Assembly (NCBI RefSeq): GCF_002925905.1
Contig: NZ_PRDB01000014.1
Span: 62,001 to 126,000, forward strand
DNA: 64,000 nucleotides
Source of the DNA: Klebsiella michiganensis
GTDB lineage: Bacteria; Pseudomonadota; Gammaproteobacteria; Enterobacterales; Enterobacteriaceae
Direction of reading: 5' to 3'
Within the stretch, counting starts at the first letter, position 1. Each line of letters starts with the position of its first letter. The translations under genes were made by a program, and so were the position numbers. The notes beneath the pieces are model-generated. The model was not told where the DNA came from. It saw only the letters and a program-made list of their open reading frames with translations, and searched no databases. Shown here piece after piece: positions 1 through 10,400 of the stretch.

Positions 1-813
1 CGCGTCGGCGAATTCTTTGGCCGTACGCCGCTGACCTCTATCGACCCGGATAAAGTCGTCGCCATCGGCGCGGCGATTCAGGCGGATATCCTGGTGGGCA
101 ATAAGCCGGACAGCGAGCTGCTGCTGCTTGATGTCATTCCGCTCTCTCTGGGGCTGGAAACCATGGGTGGCCTGGTGGAAAAGGTTATCCCGCGTAACAC
201 CACCATTCCGGTGGCGCGCGCGCAGGAGTTCACTACCTTCAAAGATGGTCAGACGGCGATGTCTATCCACGTCATGCAGGGCGAGCGCGAGCTGGTGCAG
301 GATTGCCGCTCCCTGGCGCGCTTTGCGCTGCGCGGCATTCCGGCATTACCGGCGGGCGGGGCGCATATTCGCGTGACCTTCCAGGTGGATGCCGATGGCC
401 TGCTGAGCGTGACGGCGATGGAGAAATCGACCGGCGTTGAGGCTTCTATCCAGGTGAAACCGTCCTACGGTCTGACCGATGGCGAGATCGCCAGCATGAT
501 TAAAGATTCGATGAGCTACGCCGAACAGGATGTCCAGGCGCGTATGCTGGCCGAGCAAAAAGTTGAAGCCGCGCGCGTACTGGAAAGTCTGGTCAGCGCG
601 CTGGCCGCCGACGCCGCGCTGTTAAGCGCCGCAGAGCGTCAGGCTATCGATGACGCCGCGGAGCAAGTGCGCGCCGCAGCGGCAGGCGATGATGCCGATG
701 CAATCAAAGAAGCGATTAAAAATATCGACACACAAACCCAGGAATTTGCCGCACGTCGTATGGATCAATCGGTCCGTATCGCGCTGAAAGGCCAATCCGT
801 GGACGAGGTTTAA
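1..813 (+). CDS. hscA: Fe-S cluster chaperone HscA, 3' part
   Basis: The frame is open from base 1 to a TAA at 811-813, so this is the last 270 residues of a gene that begins before the window. It reads as the end of the Hsp70-type nucleotide-binding domain ([14 protein letters not shown]) followed by the substrate-binding domain ([13 protein letters not shown], then a helical lid rich in Ala and Glu). HscA is the specialised cytosolic Hsp70 that, with HscB, helps move a nascent [2Fe-2S] cluster from IscU to acceptor proteins. It is followed one base later by fdx and then iscX, the standard tail of the isc operon, so it is certainly part of that transcript. Nothing unusual is visible in the part present. 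Confidence 0.97.
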   Translation, partial: RVGEFFGRTPLTSIDPDKVVAIGAAIQADILVGNKPDSELLLLDVIPLSLGLETMGGLVEKVIPRNTTIPVARAQEFTTFKDGQTAMSIHVMQGERELVQDCRSLARFALRGIPALPAGGAHIRVTFQVDADGLLSVTAMEKSTGVEASIQVKPSYGLTDGEIASMIKDSMSYAEQDVQARMLAEQKVEAARVLESLVSALAADAALLSAAERQAIDDAAEQVRAAAAGDDADAIKEAIKNIDTQTQEFAARRMDQSVRIALKGQSVDEV

Positions 814-814
814 A

Positions 815-1150
815 ATGCCAAAAATTGTTTTTCTGCCCCACCAGGACCTGTGTCCGGATGGCGTAGTTGTGGAAGCTGAGACCGGTGAGACCATTCTTGA
901 TGCAGCGCTGCGTAGCGGTATTGAGATTGAACACGCCTGCGAAAAATCCTGTGCCTGCACCACCTGCCACTGCATCGTGCGTGAAGGCTTTGACTCGCTG
1001 GCGGAAAGTACCGAAGATGAAGACGACATGCTGGATAAGGCCTGGGGGCTTGAGCCCGACAGCCGTCTGAGCTGCCAGGCGCGGGTGACTGACGAAGATT
1101 TGGTCATCGAAATTCCGCGTTACACCATCAACCACGCACGCGAGCATTAA
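815..1150 (+). CDS. fdx: [2Fe-2S] ferredoxin of the ISC system
   Basis: This 111-residue protein has the adrenodoxin-type ferredoxin signature: [12 protein letters not shown], with a fourth cysteine about 36 residues later (LSCQARV). These four cysteines would bind a [2Fe-2S] cluster. In the family it supplies electrons for cluster assembly on IscU and interacts with IscS and HscA. The start ATG lies one base after the hscA stop, so the two are translationally linked. The acidic stretch around [10 protein letters not shown] is the usual partner-binding face. Length and composition match the E. coli protein. Confidence 0.97.
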   Translation: MPKIVFLPHQDLCPDGVVVEAETGETILDAALRSGIEIEHACEKSCACTTCHCIVREGFDSLAESTEDEDDMLDKAWGLEPDSRLSCQARVTDEDLVIEIPRYTINHAREH

Positions 1151-1151
1151 T

Positions 1152-1352
1152 ATGGGACTGAAATGGACCGATAGTCGTGAAATCGGGGAAGCGCTGTACG
1201 ACGCTTTCCCGGATCTCGACCCGAAAACCGTTCGCTTCACCGATCTGCATCAGTGGATTTGCGATCTGGAAGAGTTTGATGACGATCCGAACGCATCCAA
1301 TGAAAAAATTCTTGAGGCGATTCTGCTAGTCTGGTTAGACGAAGCAGAATAA
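1152..1352 (+). CDS. iscX: IscX, regulator of the IscS desulfurase
   Basis: This is a 66-residue acidic protein beginning [17 protein letters not shown], with the conserved [13 protein letters not shown] and [11 protein letters not shown] segments of IscX (YfhJ). IscX binds IscS and iron and tunes the rate of cluster assembly, and is normally the last gene of the isc operon. It starts one base after the fdx stop. Beyond it the sequence to pepB (about 105 bases) has no further isc gene. Length is as expected. Confidence 0.96.
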   Translation: MGLKWTDSREIGEALYDAFPDLDPKTVRFTDLHQWICDLEEFDDDPNASNEKILEAILLVWLDEAE

Positions 1353-1458
1353 TTTTCGCGTCATGATTTACCCGGTGGTTTAAGCCGGATGAATCAACGA
1401 GCGAAAGAACTTTACGGGCTGCCATACGGCGGCCCGTTTGCTAAGAAGGATAATGATA

Positions 1459-2745
1459 ATGACCGAAGCTATGAAAATTACGCTTACCGCTCAGCCAGCC
1501 GATGCGCGCTGGGGAGAAAAAGCATCTTACAGCATTAATAACGACGGCATCGCCCTGCATCTGAACGGCAAAGACGACCTCGGTTTGATTCAGCGCGCGG
1601 CGCGAAAAATTGACGGCATGGGCATCAAACATGTCGCGCTTGACGGCGAGGGCTGGGATACCGATCGCGCATGGGCGTTCTGGGCCGGTTATAAAGGCCC
1701 GAAAGGCAGCCGCAAAGTGGAGTGGCCGGCCCTCGACGATGCGCAGAAAAGCGAACTGGATAACCGCCTGACCATTATTGACTGGGTCCGCGACACCATC
1801 AACACCCCGGCGGAAGAGCTGGGGCCGGAACAGCTGGCGCAGCGTGCGGTAGACCTGCTGTGCAGCGTGGCCTGCGATAACGTCTCTTATCGCATCACCA
1901 AGGGCGAAGATCTGCGCGAACAGAACTACCTGGGCCTCCACACCGTCGGCCGCGGCTCCGAGCGTCCGCCGGTCCTGCTGGCGCTGGACTATAACCCAAC
2001 CGGCGACAAAGAAGCCCCGGTGTACGCCTGCTTGGTCGGTAAAGGCATCACCTTTGACTCCGGCGGATACAGCATCAAGCAGAGCGCGTTTATGGACTCG
2101 ATGAAGTCCGATATGGGCGGCGCGGCGACGGTAACCGGCGCGCTGGCGTTCGCCATCACGCGCGGCCTGAACAAGCGCGTGAAGCTGTATCTGTGCTGCG
2201 CCGATAACCTGATTAGCGGTAACGCCTTCAAACTGGGCGATATTATTCACTATCGCAACGGCAAAACCGTGGAAATCATGAACACCGATGCGGAAGGTCG
2301 CCTGGTGCTGGCGGACGGCCTGATCGATGCTTCGGCGCAAAAGCCGGCGCTGATCATCGATGCCGCCACGCTGACCGGCGCGGCGAAAACCGCGCTGGGC
2401 AATGATTATCACGCGCTGTTCAGCTTTGATGATGCGCTGGCGAATCGCCTGCTGGCGAGCGCGCAGGCTGAAAACGAAGCTTTCTGGCGCCTGCCGCTGG
2501 CTGAGTTCCACCGCGGCCAGCTGCCGTCCAACTTTGCTGAACTGAACAATACCGGCAGCGCGGCCTATCCGGCCGGCGCCAGCACCGCGGCGGGCTTCCT
2601 GTCCCACTTCGTGGAGAATTATCATGAAGGCTGGCTGCATATCGACTGTTCGGCGACCTACCGCAAATCTGCGGTTGAGCAGTGGTCGGCGGGCGCGACC
2701 GGCCTCGGCGTGCGCACTATTGCTAATTTGCTGACCGCGGAATAA
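1459..2745 (+). CDS. pepB: Peptidase B (M17 leucyl aminopeptidase family)
   Basis: A 428-residue cytosolic aminopeptidase. The M17 metal-binding and catalytic signature is clear: [15 protein letters not shown] (Lys and Asp ligands), SDMGGAA, and [12 protein letters not shown], the family hallmark with Asp and Glu metal ligands. PepB removes N-terminal residues, favouring acidic ones, from peptides and works as a hexamer with two metals per subunit. The frame extends back to a TTG at 1438, but the ATG at 1459 is preferred because AAGAAGGA lies just upstream and the start MTEAMKITL matches the family. It follows iscX by about 105 bases, the usual enterobacterial arrangement. Confidence 0.95.
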   Translation: MTEAMKITLTAQPADARWGEKASYSINNDGIALHLNGKDDLGLIQRAARKIDGMGIKHVALDGEGWDTDRAWAFWAGYKGPKGSRKVEWPALDDAQKSELDNRLTIIDWVRDTINTPAEELGPEQLAQRAVDLLCSVACDNVSYRITKGEDLREQNYLGLHTVGRGSERPPVLLALDYNPTGDKEAPVYACLVGKGITFDSGGYSIKQSAFMDSMKSDMGGAATVTGALAFAITRGLNKRVKLYLCCADNLISGNAFKLGDIIHYRNGKTVEIMNTDAEGRLVLADGLIDASAQKPALIIDAATLTGAAKTALGNDYHALFSFDDALANRLLASAQAENEAFWRLPLAEFHRGQLPSNFAELNNTGSAAYPAGASTAAGFLSHFVENYHEGWLHIDCSATYRKSAVEQWSAGATGLGVRTIANLLTAE

Positions 2746-2850
2746 CCCTTTCCCCTGACCCTCCCCCTGATGTTTCACGGGGAGGTCACGTTCGGCTTTC
2801 TCCCGCTTCCTTCGTGGAGAGAGCCGGGGTGAGGGGATTTTCGTTGTGGA
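2746..2850. repeat. Imperfect palindrome between pepB and sseB
   Basis: The pepB-sseB gap contains a 7-bp hairpin, CCTCCCC at 2760-2766 with GGGGAGG at 2779-2785. The outer flanks (TCCCCTGACCC near 2750 and GGGGTGAGGGGA near 2827-2838) are also nearly complementary, so the whole interval could fold. The second half (GAGAGAGCCGGGGTGAGGG) resembles dispersed intergenic palindromes of enterobacteria and other proteobacteria. There is no T-run, so it is not an obvious intrinsic terminator. Confidence 0.4.
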
Positions 2851-2856
2851 ACTACT

Positions 2857-3633
2857 ATGTCCGAAACTAAAAATGAGCTAGAAACCCTGCTGGAGAAGGC
2901 GGCTACCGAGCCAGGCCATCGTCCGGCTTTTTTCCGTACGCTGCTGGAAGCTACCGTGTGGGTACCCGGAGCCGCCGCTCAGGGCGAGCAGGTCGTTGAA
3001 GACAGCGTGCTGGATCTGCAGCACTGGGAAAAAGATGATGGCACATCGGTCATTCCTTTTTTCACCTCGCTGGAAGCGCTGCAGCAGGCCGTTGAGGACG
3101 AACAGTCTTTTGTGGTGATGCCGGTGCGCACGCTGTTCGCCATGACCCTCGGCGAAACGCTCTATCTCAATGCCAAACTCGCCACCGGCAAAGAGTTTGC
3201 GCCGCGTGAGATTAGCCATCTGCTGGGGGAAGAGGGCAGCCCGCTCAGCACCCAGACCGTGCTTGAAGGTGGAGAGTCGCTGCTGCTGTCTGAGGTTGTC
3301 GAGCCGCCCGCGCAGATGGTGGACTCGCTGACCGCGCTGTTTAAGACCCTGAAAACGGTGAAGCGCGCGTTTTTATGCTCTATCAAAGACAGCGCCGATG
3401 CGCCAGCCAACCTGCTGATTGGCATTGAAGCGGAAGGCGATATTGAGGAGGTTATTCAGGCGACCGGCAGCGTGGCGACCGATACGCTTCCCGGCGACGA
3501 GCCGATTGATATCTGTCAGGTGGTGGAGGGGGAAAAGGGGATTAGCCACTTTATGATCGCCCACATCACGCCGTTTTATGAAAAGCGCTGGGGCAGCTTC
3601 CTGCGCGACTTTAAGCACAATCGGATTATTTAA
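2857..3633 (+). CDS. sseB: SseB, enhanced serine sensitivity protein
   Basis: A 258-residue soluble protein recognised as SseB by its start (MSETKNELETLLEKAATEPGHRPAFFRTLLE) and by its place between pepB and sseA. It has an N-terminal SseB domain (roughly 1-130) and a C-terminal SseB-type domain ending KRWGSFLRDFKHNRII. In E. coli, overproduction alters serine sensitivity; the biochemical activity is not known. The start is an ATG after a GGAACTACT leader. It is transcribed towards sseA, and the two share a GC-rich hairpin terminator. Confidence 0.93.
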   Translation: MSETKNELETLLEKAATEPGHRPAFFRTLLEATVWVPGAAAQGEQVVEDSVLDLQHWEKDDGTSVIPFFTSLEALQQAVEDEQSFVVMPVRTLFAMTLGETLYLNAKLATGKEFAPREISHLLGEEGSPLSTQTVLEGGESLLLSEVVEPPAQMVDSLTALFKTLKTVKRAFLCSIKDSADAPANLLIGIEAEGDIEEVIQATGSVATDTLPGDEPIDICQVVEGEKGISHFMIAHITPFYEKRWGSFLRDFKHNRII

Positions 3634-3636
3634 CTC

Positions 3637-3658
3637 AACGGGGGCTCAGGCCCCCGTT
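3637..3658. terminator. Bidirectional terminator between sseB and sseA
   Basis: A 9-bp stem AACGGGGGC / GCCCCCGTT (3637-3645 and 3650-3658) closes a TCAG loop just after the sseB stop and before the end of the convergent sseA gene. T-rich sequence follows on the + strand and A/T sequence on the - side, so it can serve both genes. Confidence 0.75.
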
Positions 3659-3672
3659 GTTCTCTTTACTGC

Positions 3673-4518
3673 CTACTGCGCCGGTTCAATCGGCAAATCC
3701 GTCCGCGCGCCCCATTCGCTCCATGAGCCGTCGTACAGGCTAACGCCGTTAACGCCGAGGGTGGTGAGCGCCAGCACGACGACCGCCGCCGTTACGCCGG
3801 AGCCGCAGCTGGCAATAATCGGCCGTTCAAAATCGACGCCCTGACGCGCGAAGATCTCGTTGAGTTCATCGGTGGTTTTCAGTTCGCCGTTAATCACCAG
3901 TTCCGTCCACGGTACGTTTAGCGCGCCGGGAATATGCCCGCTGCGCAGTCCCGGTCGCGGCTCTGCCACCTGGCCATTAAAGCGTCCTGCCGGGCGCGCA
4001 TCGACGATCTGCGCCGATCCTTCGTGGCTGACCAGCAGCACATCCGTCAGGCGCTTGATCGCCAGCGGATCGACGCGGCCGTCAAAATCACCTTCCGGCA
4101 GTTCGGGGAGGCCCTGCTCCAGCGGTAGCCCATCGCGGCGCCAGCCCTCCAGCCCACCGGCGACAATCGACACCTTTTCAACGCCGAACGTGCGCAGCAT
4201 CCACCAGGCGCGCGGCGCGGAGAAGAGATTGCCTTCATCGTATACCACCAGATGCTTATCGCTGCTGACGCCAAGTTCGCGCATGGCGACGGCAAACGCC
4301 TCCGCGCGCGGCATCATGTGCGGCAGCGGGCTGGTGTGGTCAGAGAGGGCTTCGATATCGAAAAAGACGGCGCCGGGAATATGGCCTGCCTGATACTCAG
4401 CGTTAAGATCGCGCTCTTCCTGTCCCGGGGGGGCCATCCGCGCGTCGATAATCTGGATTTCAGGGTCATCAATATGCTCTGCCAGCCAGTCGGCAGCGAC
4501 AAAAAACGAGGTAGACAT
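3673..4518 (-). CDS. sseA: 3-mercaptopyruvate sulfurtransferase
   Basis: A 281-residue tandem rhodanese. The second domain carries the active-site loop CGSGVTA with Cys at residue 238, the form typical of mercaptopyruvate sulfurtransferases rather than thiosulfate-specific rhodaneses. The first domain (about 1-140) is inactive. The enzyme transfers sulfane sulfur from 3-mercaptopyruvate to acceptors such as cyanide or thiols and contributes to H2S formation. A GGAGG lies five bases before the ATG. The M20 hydrolase ends about 120 bases upstream on the same strand, with a weak GC hairpin between them, so independent transcription is likely but not proven. Confidence 0.95.
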   Translation of the reverse strand: MSTSFFVAADWLAEHIDDPEIQIIDARMAPPGQEERDLNAEYQAGHIPGAVFFDIEALSDHTSPLPHMMPRAEAFAVAMRELGVSSDKHLVVYDEGNLFSAPRAWWMLRTFGVEKVSIVAGGLEGWRRDGLPLEQGLPELPEGDFDGRVDPLAIKRLTDVLLVSHEGSAQIVDARPAGRFNGQVAEPRPGLRSGHIPGALNVPWTELVINGELKTTDELNEIFARQGVDFERPIIASCGSGVTAAVVVLALTTLGVNGVSLYDGSWSEWGARTDLPIEPAQ

Positions 4519-4641
4519 GAGTGCCTCCGTGTCATCAACAATAGAGTGATTGTTGTTGTTTTTTGCGATATCGACAAGGCATTTTCAAGGAGAGGCGGCG
4601 GGAATGTGATATTCCCCGAGCGGCGTCGGGGGAGAGTTGGC

Positions 4642-5826
4642 TTAAAACGCGTTTTGCTGCAGGTAGCGCCAGGCGTACTGCGCGTACAGTTCAGCGCCGC
4701 TTTTCATCACCTGCTCGTCGATATTAAAGCAGCCGTGATGGTGCGCGTAGTCGCTGCCTTTCTCTTTATTGCCCGAGCCGAGCAGCGCAAAGGCGCCGGG
4801 GATATTTTGCATATAAAAACTAAAATCTTCTCCGCCGGTGGTCGGTTTTTCATTGAAAAGGACGCCATCGCCGAATGCGTCGCGGATAACCGACTGCGCC
4901 AGCAGCGCGCTGCGCTCTTCGTTGATCACCGGTAGCGTACCGTAGCAGTAGTCAACCTGAGCGGTCGCCCCATATACCGCGGCGGTATGCTCGGCATAGC
5001 GGGTAATGGCCGTTTCCAGGCGCTGGCGCGCTTCCAGGCTGAAGCAGCGCACGGTACCGTCAAGAACGGCGTTTTCGGCAATGACGTTAAAGCGCGTGCC
5101 GACATCCATTTTGCCGATGGTGACTACCGCGGACTCCAGCGGGGAGGTTTCTCGCGCCACAATAGCCTGCAGATTCATCACGAAAGCGGAAGCGACCACC
5201 GCCGCATCGACGCAGGCCTCCGGCATCGAACCGTGGCCGCCGCGGCCGCGGAAGGTCACTTTCAGCAAATCGGCTGAGGCAAAGGAGGAACCGACGTTGC
5301 AGGAGATTTTGCCGGACGGCGTGCCGGACCAGATATGCATCCCGAAAACGTTATCCACGTTATCGATAGCCCCCTGCTGAATCATCGCCTTCGCCCCTTC
5401 GGCAATCTCTTCCGCAGGCTGAAAGATCAGCCGGACGTTGCCCGCCAGCTGCTCGCGGACGTCATATAACGCACGGGCGGCGGTCAGCAGCATGGCGGTA
5501 TGGGCGTCATGGCCGCAGGCGTGCATTTTCCCGGGGGTTTGTGATTTATAGTCGAGCGGGTCGTTAAGCTCCACCACCGGTAACGCATCCATATCGGCGC
5601 GCAGAGCCACGGTTTTACCCGGCTGGCCGCTGGCGATGTCGGCGATGATTCCGGTGGGATGCGTCCGGCGGTAAGGGATACCGATGGCCTCCAGTCCGGC
5701 GGCGACGCGATCCGTGGTGCGCTTCTCCTCCCAGGGAAGTTCCGGATGGGCGTGCAGGTCGCGACGAAAAGCGATCATCGCCTGTTCTTCTCTGGCGATA
5801 ATCGCGGTGATGTCAGGGTTAATCAT
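4642..5826 (-). CDS. M20-family amidohydrolase (aminoacylase/hippurate hydrolase type)
   Basis: About 394 residues with the M20D metallohydrolase pattern: FRRDLHAHPELPWEE at the N-terminus, metal ligands in ADMDALPV and HACGHDAHTAM, catalytic PAEEIAEGA, the lid-domain motif GRGGHGSMP, and the last ligand in TTGGEDFSFYM. Family members cleave N-acyl or N-benzoyl amino acids or indole-amino-acid conjugates; the substrate cannot be told from sequence. The frame starts at 5841, but the ATG at 5826 is better because GGAG sits six bases before it. The upstream gene on the same strand is a membrane protein ending about 35 bases away, so the two probably form a transport-and-hydrolysis operon. The pair is not part of the E. 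coli K-12 order between sseA and yfhM. Confidence 0.88.
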   Translation of the reverse strand: MINPDITAIIAREEQAMIAFRRDLHAHPELPWEEKRTTDRVAAGLEAIGIPYRRTHPTGIIADIASGQPGKTVALRADMDALPVVELNDPLDYKSQTPGKMHACGHDAHTAMLLTAARALYDVREQLAGNVRLIFQPAEEIAEGAKAMIQQGAIDNVDNVFGMHIWSGTPSGKISCNVGSSFASADLLKVTFRGRGGHGSMPEACVDAAVVASAFVMNLQAIVARETSPLESAVVTIGKMDVGTRFNVIAENAVLDGTVRCFSLEARQRLETAITRYAEHTAAVYGATAQVDYCYGTLPVINEERSALLAQSVIRDAFGDGVLFNEKPTTGGEDFSFYMQNIPGAFALLGSGNKEKGSDYAHHHGCFNIDEQVMKSGAELYAQYAWRYLQQNAF

Positions 5827-5861
5827 CAATGGCTCCATCATTTGCTAAAAATTCAACGCGC

Positions 5862-7073
5862 TCAGCCGACAGCGGGGGTCAGATAGCCGACCAGAATTCC
5901 GGCTAACACCACCGAAACCATGGTGACGGAGACGAATCCGCCGACCAGCATCGGGCCCAGCATATGGTGGGTCAGCATCTGGCGCTCTTTTTCATCGTGG
6001 GTGAGGGCGTTGATGGCCTCGTTGGTAATAATATAGTCGGCGGGGAAACCGTACAGCGCGGTCAATGAGATGGCGAAAGCCATCGGGCCGCTGACGCCAA
6101 GCAGTTTCCCGACCAGCCAGGAGACAACAAACATCCCGATCGCCGCCGTGGCGATTAACACCACCATCGGGAAAAGCAGGCGCAGCAGCATCTCCGGCGT
6201 GGCTTTGTTTAAGGTATCAAAGATAAATAGCATCAATGCCATAATGGCGAAGCCAAAGCCGTTCGCCTTATGCAGCATATGTTTTTCAAGAAAGCCTAAC
6301 GAGGTAAACACCACGCCAAAAAACAGGCACAGCACGAAGGGGCTGATATTCACGATCGGCTTCGCGAGGTCGGCGACAAGCCAGGCCAGACAGCCGACCA
6401 GCGCCAGCCGCAGGAATTTAAAGTAGTTGCTGTTGTAGCTAACGGGGATTTTACTGAACAGGCGCGGCATTTTCTCCTCGCCAACGGTGAGCATCGCGTG
6501 CTCATCGGCGATGTTATCGGGTCGGTGCTCGCCGCTGCGGTAGCGGGCAAGCAGCGTTTTACCTTCGCGCTGCAGCATGATGGCGGTGAGCGGATATCCG
6601 GCAAACCCCTGCATCACGTAAATCAAAATGGCAAAAACCGACAGGTCGACCAGGCCGGCGCTGCTCGCGCCCTGCGACATAATCAGCGATGAGACGATAC
6701 CGCCGACCAGCGGAGGAATGGTGACCAGCGCGGTGTTGCGGTCGAACAGCGCCAGGCTCACCGCAAAGACCGCCGCCGCGATCCCGGCAATGCCGGCGAG
6801 GGAGATGACCACGGTCTTCCACTGCTGCGCCAGCTCTTTTAGCGACAGCAGGGTGCCCATATTGGTGATTAACAGATACATCAGCATTATGGCAACCGGC
6901 GTGCCGATTCCGGCCCGGCTGATAATATCTGCCGGGAAAAATGTCCAGTACCCGATTAAAAACAGGACCGCACAGACAAATACGGAGGGAATCCAGGCTT
7001 TTGTGCGGGTTGAAACAACGTCGCCGATATAAAGAATTAAAATAATAATCGACAGTGCGACCATCTGAGACAT
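5862..7073 (-). CDS. Polytopic membrane protein, probable substrate transporter
   Basis: About 403 residues, strongly hydrophobic, with roughly ten to twelve membrane segments (for example VALSIIILILYIGDVV at the start, a run around LVTIPPLVGGIVSSLIM, and VSVTMVSVVLAGILVGYL at the end) and a central hydrophilic loop near residues 180-215. I do not recognise the family firmly; the symmetric layout with Gly-rich motifs (PPLVGGIVSS and GPMLVGGFVS) suggests a two-repeat secondary transporter. The ATG at 7073 is preferred to the one at 7100 because GGAAG precedes it. The downstream M20 hydrolase suggests that it imports an N-acyl amino acid or peptide-like substrate; this is inference. Confidence 0.75.
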   Translation of the reverse strand: MSQMVALSIIILILYIGDVVSTRTKAWIPSVFVCAVLFLIGYWTFFPADIISRAGIGTPVAIMLMYLLITNMGTLLSLKELAQQWKTVVISLAGIAGIAAAVFAVSLALFDRNTALVTIPPLVGGIVSSLIMSQGASSAGLVDLSVFAILIYVMQGFAGYPLTAIMLQREGKTLLARYRSGEHRPDNIADEHAMLTVGEEKMPRLFSKIPVSYNSNYFKFLRLALVGCLAWLVADLAKPIVNISPFVLCLFFGVVFTSLGFLEKHMLHKANGFGFAIMALMLFIFDTLNKATPEMLLRLLFPMVVLIATAAIGMFVVSWLVGKLLGVSGPMAFAISLTALYGFPADYIITNEAINALTHDEKERQMLTHHMLGPMLVGGFVSVTMVSVVLAGILVGYLTPAVG

Positions 7074-7473
7074 AAATAACTTCCATATTATTAATCCCAT
7101 ATATATTTATATGAGATGGGTTGATGTTGTGTTATCTGGTAAACGCTGGAACGTACAGTCAATATCATCGCCGGCGTAATAATTTATATTTTAAAGGCAA
7201 TGATATCCCGAACAATAAATAGAAAGCGCGCGCCTTGTCAATTTATATGGGCAGAGAGAGTGGGATTTCAGAATAAAAAGTATCGATAGCTGAGGATATT
7301 AAAAGTTGATATAAGAAAAATCGTAGCGCGGTATATCCGTTAAATTAATCCACTCCAGCTATCCGTGATCCCTACCAATATTGCTTGCTAGCGCGCTATT
7401 GGTAATTCTGCCGCTAACGCATAATAATGTGTTCACTGAAATTATCTGGCCTGCGGGCCGAGGGGTTAGAAGG
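7074..7473. other. AT-rich divergent intergenic region
   Basis: About 400 bases between the divergent permease gene and yfhM. It is AT-rich (many AATAAT and TTTATA tracts), as expected for two promoters back to back, and ends in a short GGCC...GGCC hairpin about 15 bases before the yfhM ribosome site. I see no gene, and no operator that I can name. Confidence 0.5.
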
Positions 7474-10400
7474 ATGAAACCATTTCGTTTGGCGGCGCTA
7501 TCTCTGGCGCTACTTACCGCGCTATCGTTGACCGCCTGTGACGACAGCGGCAAACCGCAGGCGGTCGCGTCGGCGCCATCCGCGGCGGCAGATAGCGCGC
7601 CCGCGAAGCCGGACAGCGCCCAGTTGGCGGCGCTGGCTGAAAAAAGCAAAGGCAAAGCGTTAACGCTGCTGGATGCTTCTGAAGTTCAGCTCGACGGCGC
7701 GTCGACGCTGGTGCTGACCTTCTCTATTCCTCTGCAGCCGGATCAGGATTTCTCCCGCAGCGTGCATCTGGTCGACAAAAAAAGCGGCAAAGTCGATGGG
7801 GCATGGGAGCTGGCGCCCAACCTTAAAGAGCTGCGTCTACGCCATCTTGAGCCAAAACGCGAGCTGATAGTTTCGCTCGACCCCACCCTAACCGCGCTGA
7901 ATAAAGCGACCTTAGACAGCAGCGTTGAAAAAACCATTACCACCCGCGATATTGCCCCGAGCATCGGCTTTGCCAGCCGCGGCTCGCTGCTGCCGGGGAA
8001 AGTGGTGGCCGGACTGCCGGTGATGGCGCTGAATGTCGATAACATCGACGTCAATTTTTTCCGCATCAAACCTGAATCGCTCTCCGCCTTCGTCAGCCAA
8101 TGGGAATACCGCAATTCCCTGAGCAACTGGGAGTCGGACGAGCTGCTGAAGATGGCCGATCTGGTCTACACCGGCCGTTTTGACCTTAACCCGGCGCGCA
8201 ATACGCGCGAAAAACTGCTGCTGCCGCTGGCGGATATCAAGCCGTTGCAGGAGCCGGGCGTCTATATCGCGGTGATGAACCAGGCGGGCCGCTACAGCTA
8301 TAGCAACGCCGCGACGCTGTTCACCCTCAGCGATATCGGCGTATCCGCGCACCGCTACCACAACCGGCTGGATGTCTTTACCCAGAGCCTGGAAAACGGC
8401 GCGGCGCAGTCCGGTATCGATGTGCAGCTGCTGAACGCCAAAGGGCAAACCCTGGCGCAGGCGAAGAGCGACGCTCAGGGGCACGTGACGCTGCAAACGG
8501 ACAAAGAAGCGGCGCTGCTGCTGGCGCGTAAGGACGGGCAAACCACTCTGCTGGATCTCAAACTTCCGGCGCTGGACCTGGCTGAATTTTCCATCGCCGG
8601 CGCGCCGGGCTTCAGCAAGCAGCTATTTATGTTTGGCCCACGGGATCTCTATCGTCCGGGCGAAACGGTTATTCTCAACGCGCTACTGCGCGATAGTGAC
8701 GGTAAACCGCTCCCCGAGCAGCCGGTGAAGCTGGAAGTCGTGCAGCCGGATGGCCAGGTTATTCGTTCGACGGTCAGCAAACCGGTTAACGGCCTGTATC
8801 AGTTGACTTATCCGCTCGATAGCGGCGCGGCGACCGGGATGTGGCACATTCGCGCCAGCACCGGCGACAACCAGCCGCGCGAGTGGGATTTTCACGTTGA
8901 AGATTTTATGCCTGAGCGCATGGCGCTGAATCTCACGGCGCAAAATGCCCCGGTTTCGCCGGCTGCGGATGTCAGCTTTGCCGTGAGCGGGGCGTATCTG
9001 TACGGCGCGCCGGCCAGCGGCAACTCGCTGCAGGGTAAACTGTTCCTGCGTCCGCTGCGCGATGCGGTGCCTGCGCTGCCGGGCTTCCAGTTTGGCGACA
9101 TTGCCGAAGAGAACCTTTCCCGCAGCCTGGATGAAGTGCAGACCACCCTGGACGATCGCGGACATGCGGAAGTCACCGCCGCCAGCCAGTGGCAGGAGAG
9201 TCGCTCGCCGCTGCAGGTGATCCTGCAGGCCAGCCTGCTGGAGTCCGGCGGCAGACCGGTCACGCGCACCGTCAGGCAGCCGATCTGGCCGGCCGAAACG
9301 CTGCCGGGTATCCGACCGGAATTTGCCCTGAAAGAGGTTTACGACTATCGCACCGACAGCACTATCAAGCAGCCGGTGGTGGATGAAAACGGCACCGCCG
9401 CGTTTGAGATTGTGTATGCCGACGCCAAAGGTGAGAAGAAAGCGGTCTCCGGGCTGCAGGTTCGGTTGATTCGCGAACGCCGCGACTACTACTGGAACTG
9501 GTCCGAGAGCGAAGGCTGGCAGTCGCAGTTCGATCAAAAAGATCTTCAGGAAGGCGAGGAGTCGCTGGATATTTCAGCCGGACAAACGGCGAAAGTGAGC
9601 TTCCCGGTCGAGTGGGGTTCTTATCGCCTGGAAGTTAAAGGGCCGGATGATGCGGTCAGCAGCGTGCGCTTCTGGGCCGGATACAGCTGGCAGGATAACA
9701 GCGATGGCCAGGGGGCGGCGCGTCCGGATCGCGTCACCATGAAGCTGGACAAACCGGCCTATAAACCGGGCGATACGATCAAGCTGCATATCGCCGCTCC
9801 GGCAGCCGGTAAAGGCTACGCGCTGGTGGAATCAAGCGAAGGGCCGCTGTGGTGGCAGGAGATTGACGTCCCGGCGGAAGGGATGGAGCTATCGATCCCG
9901 GTGGATAAAGCGTGGAATCGTCACGACCTCTACCTCAGCACCCTGGTGATTCGTCCGGGGGATAAATCCCAGTCCGCGACGCCAAAACGGGCGGTGGGTC
10001 TGCTGCATCTGCCGCTTGGCGATGAAAATCGCCGTCTGAACCTGACGCTGGAAGCGCCGGATAAAATGCGCCCCAACCAGCCGCTGAAGGTCAACGTTAA
10101 GGCCAGCGTCAAAGAAGGCGAGACGCCGAAACAGGTTAACGTGCTGCTCTCCGCCGTCGATAGCGGCGTACTCAATATCACCGACTATGCAACGCCGGAT
10201 CCGTGGAACGCCTTCTTTGGCCAGAAACGCTACGGCGCCGATATTTACGATATCTATGGTCAGGTGATCGAAGGGCAGGGGAGACTCGCCAGCCTGCGCT
10301 TCGGCGGCGACGGTGATGAACTCAAACGCGGCGGCAAACCGCCGGTTAATCACGTGACGATTATCGCTCAGCAGGCGCAGCCGGTGGTGCTGGATGAGAA

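Noticed and set aside
1441..2778. Open frame of about 445 codons on the - strand across pepB
   Set aside because: It is the complement of a highly conserved GC-rich gene. Its product is rich in Arg, Gln and Ala without domain features, and no ribosome site fits.
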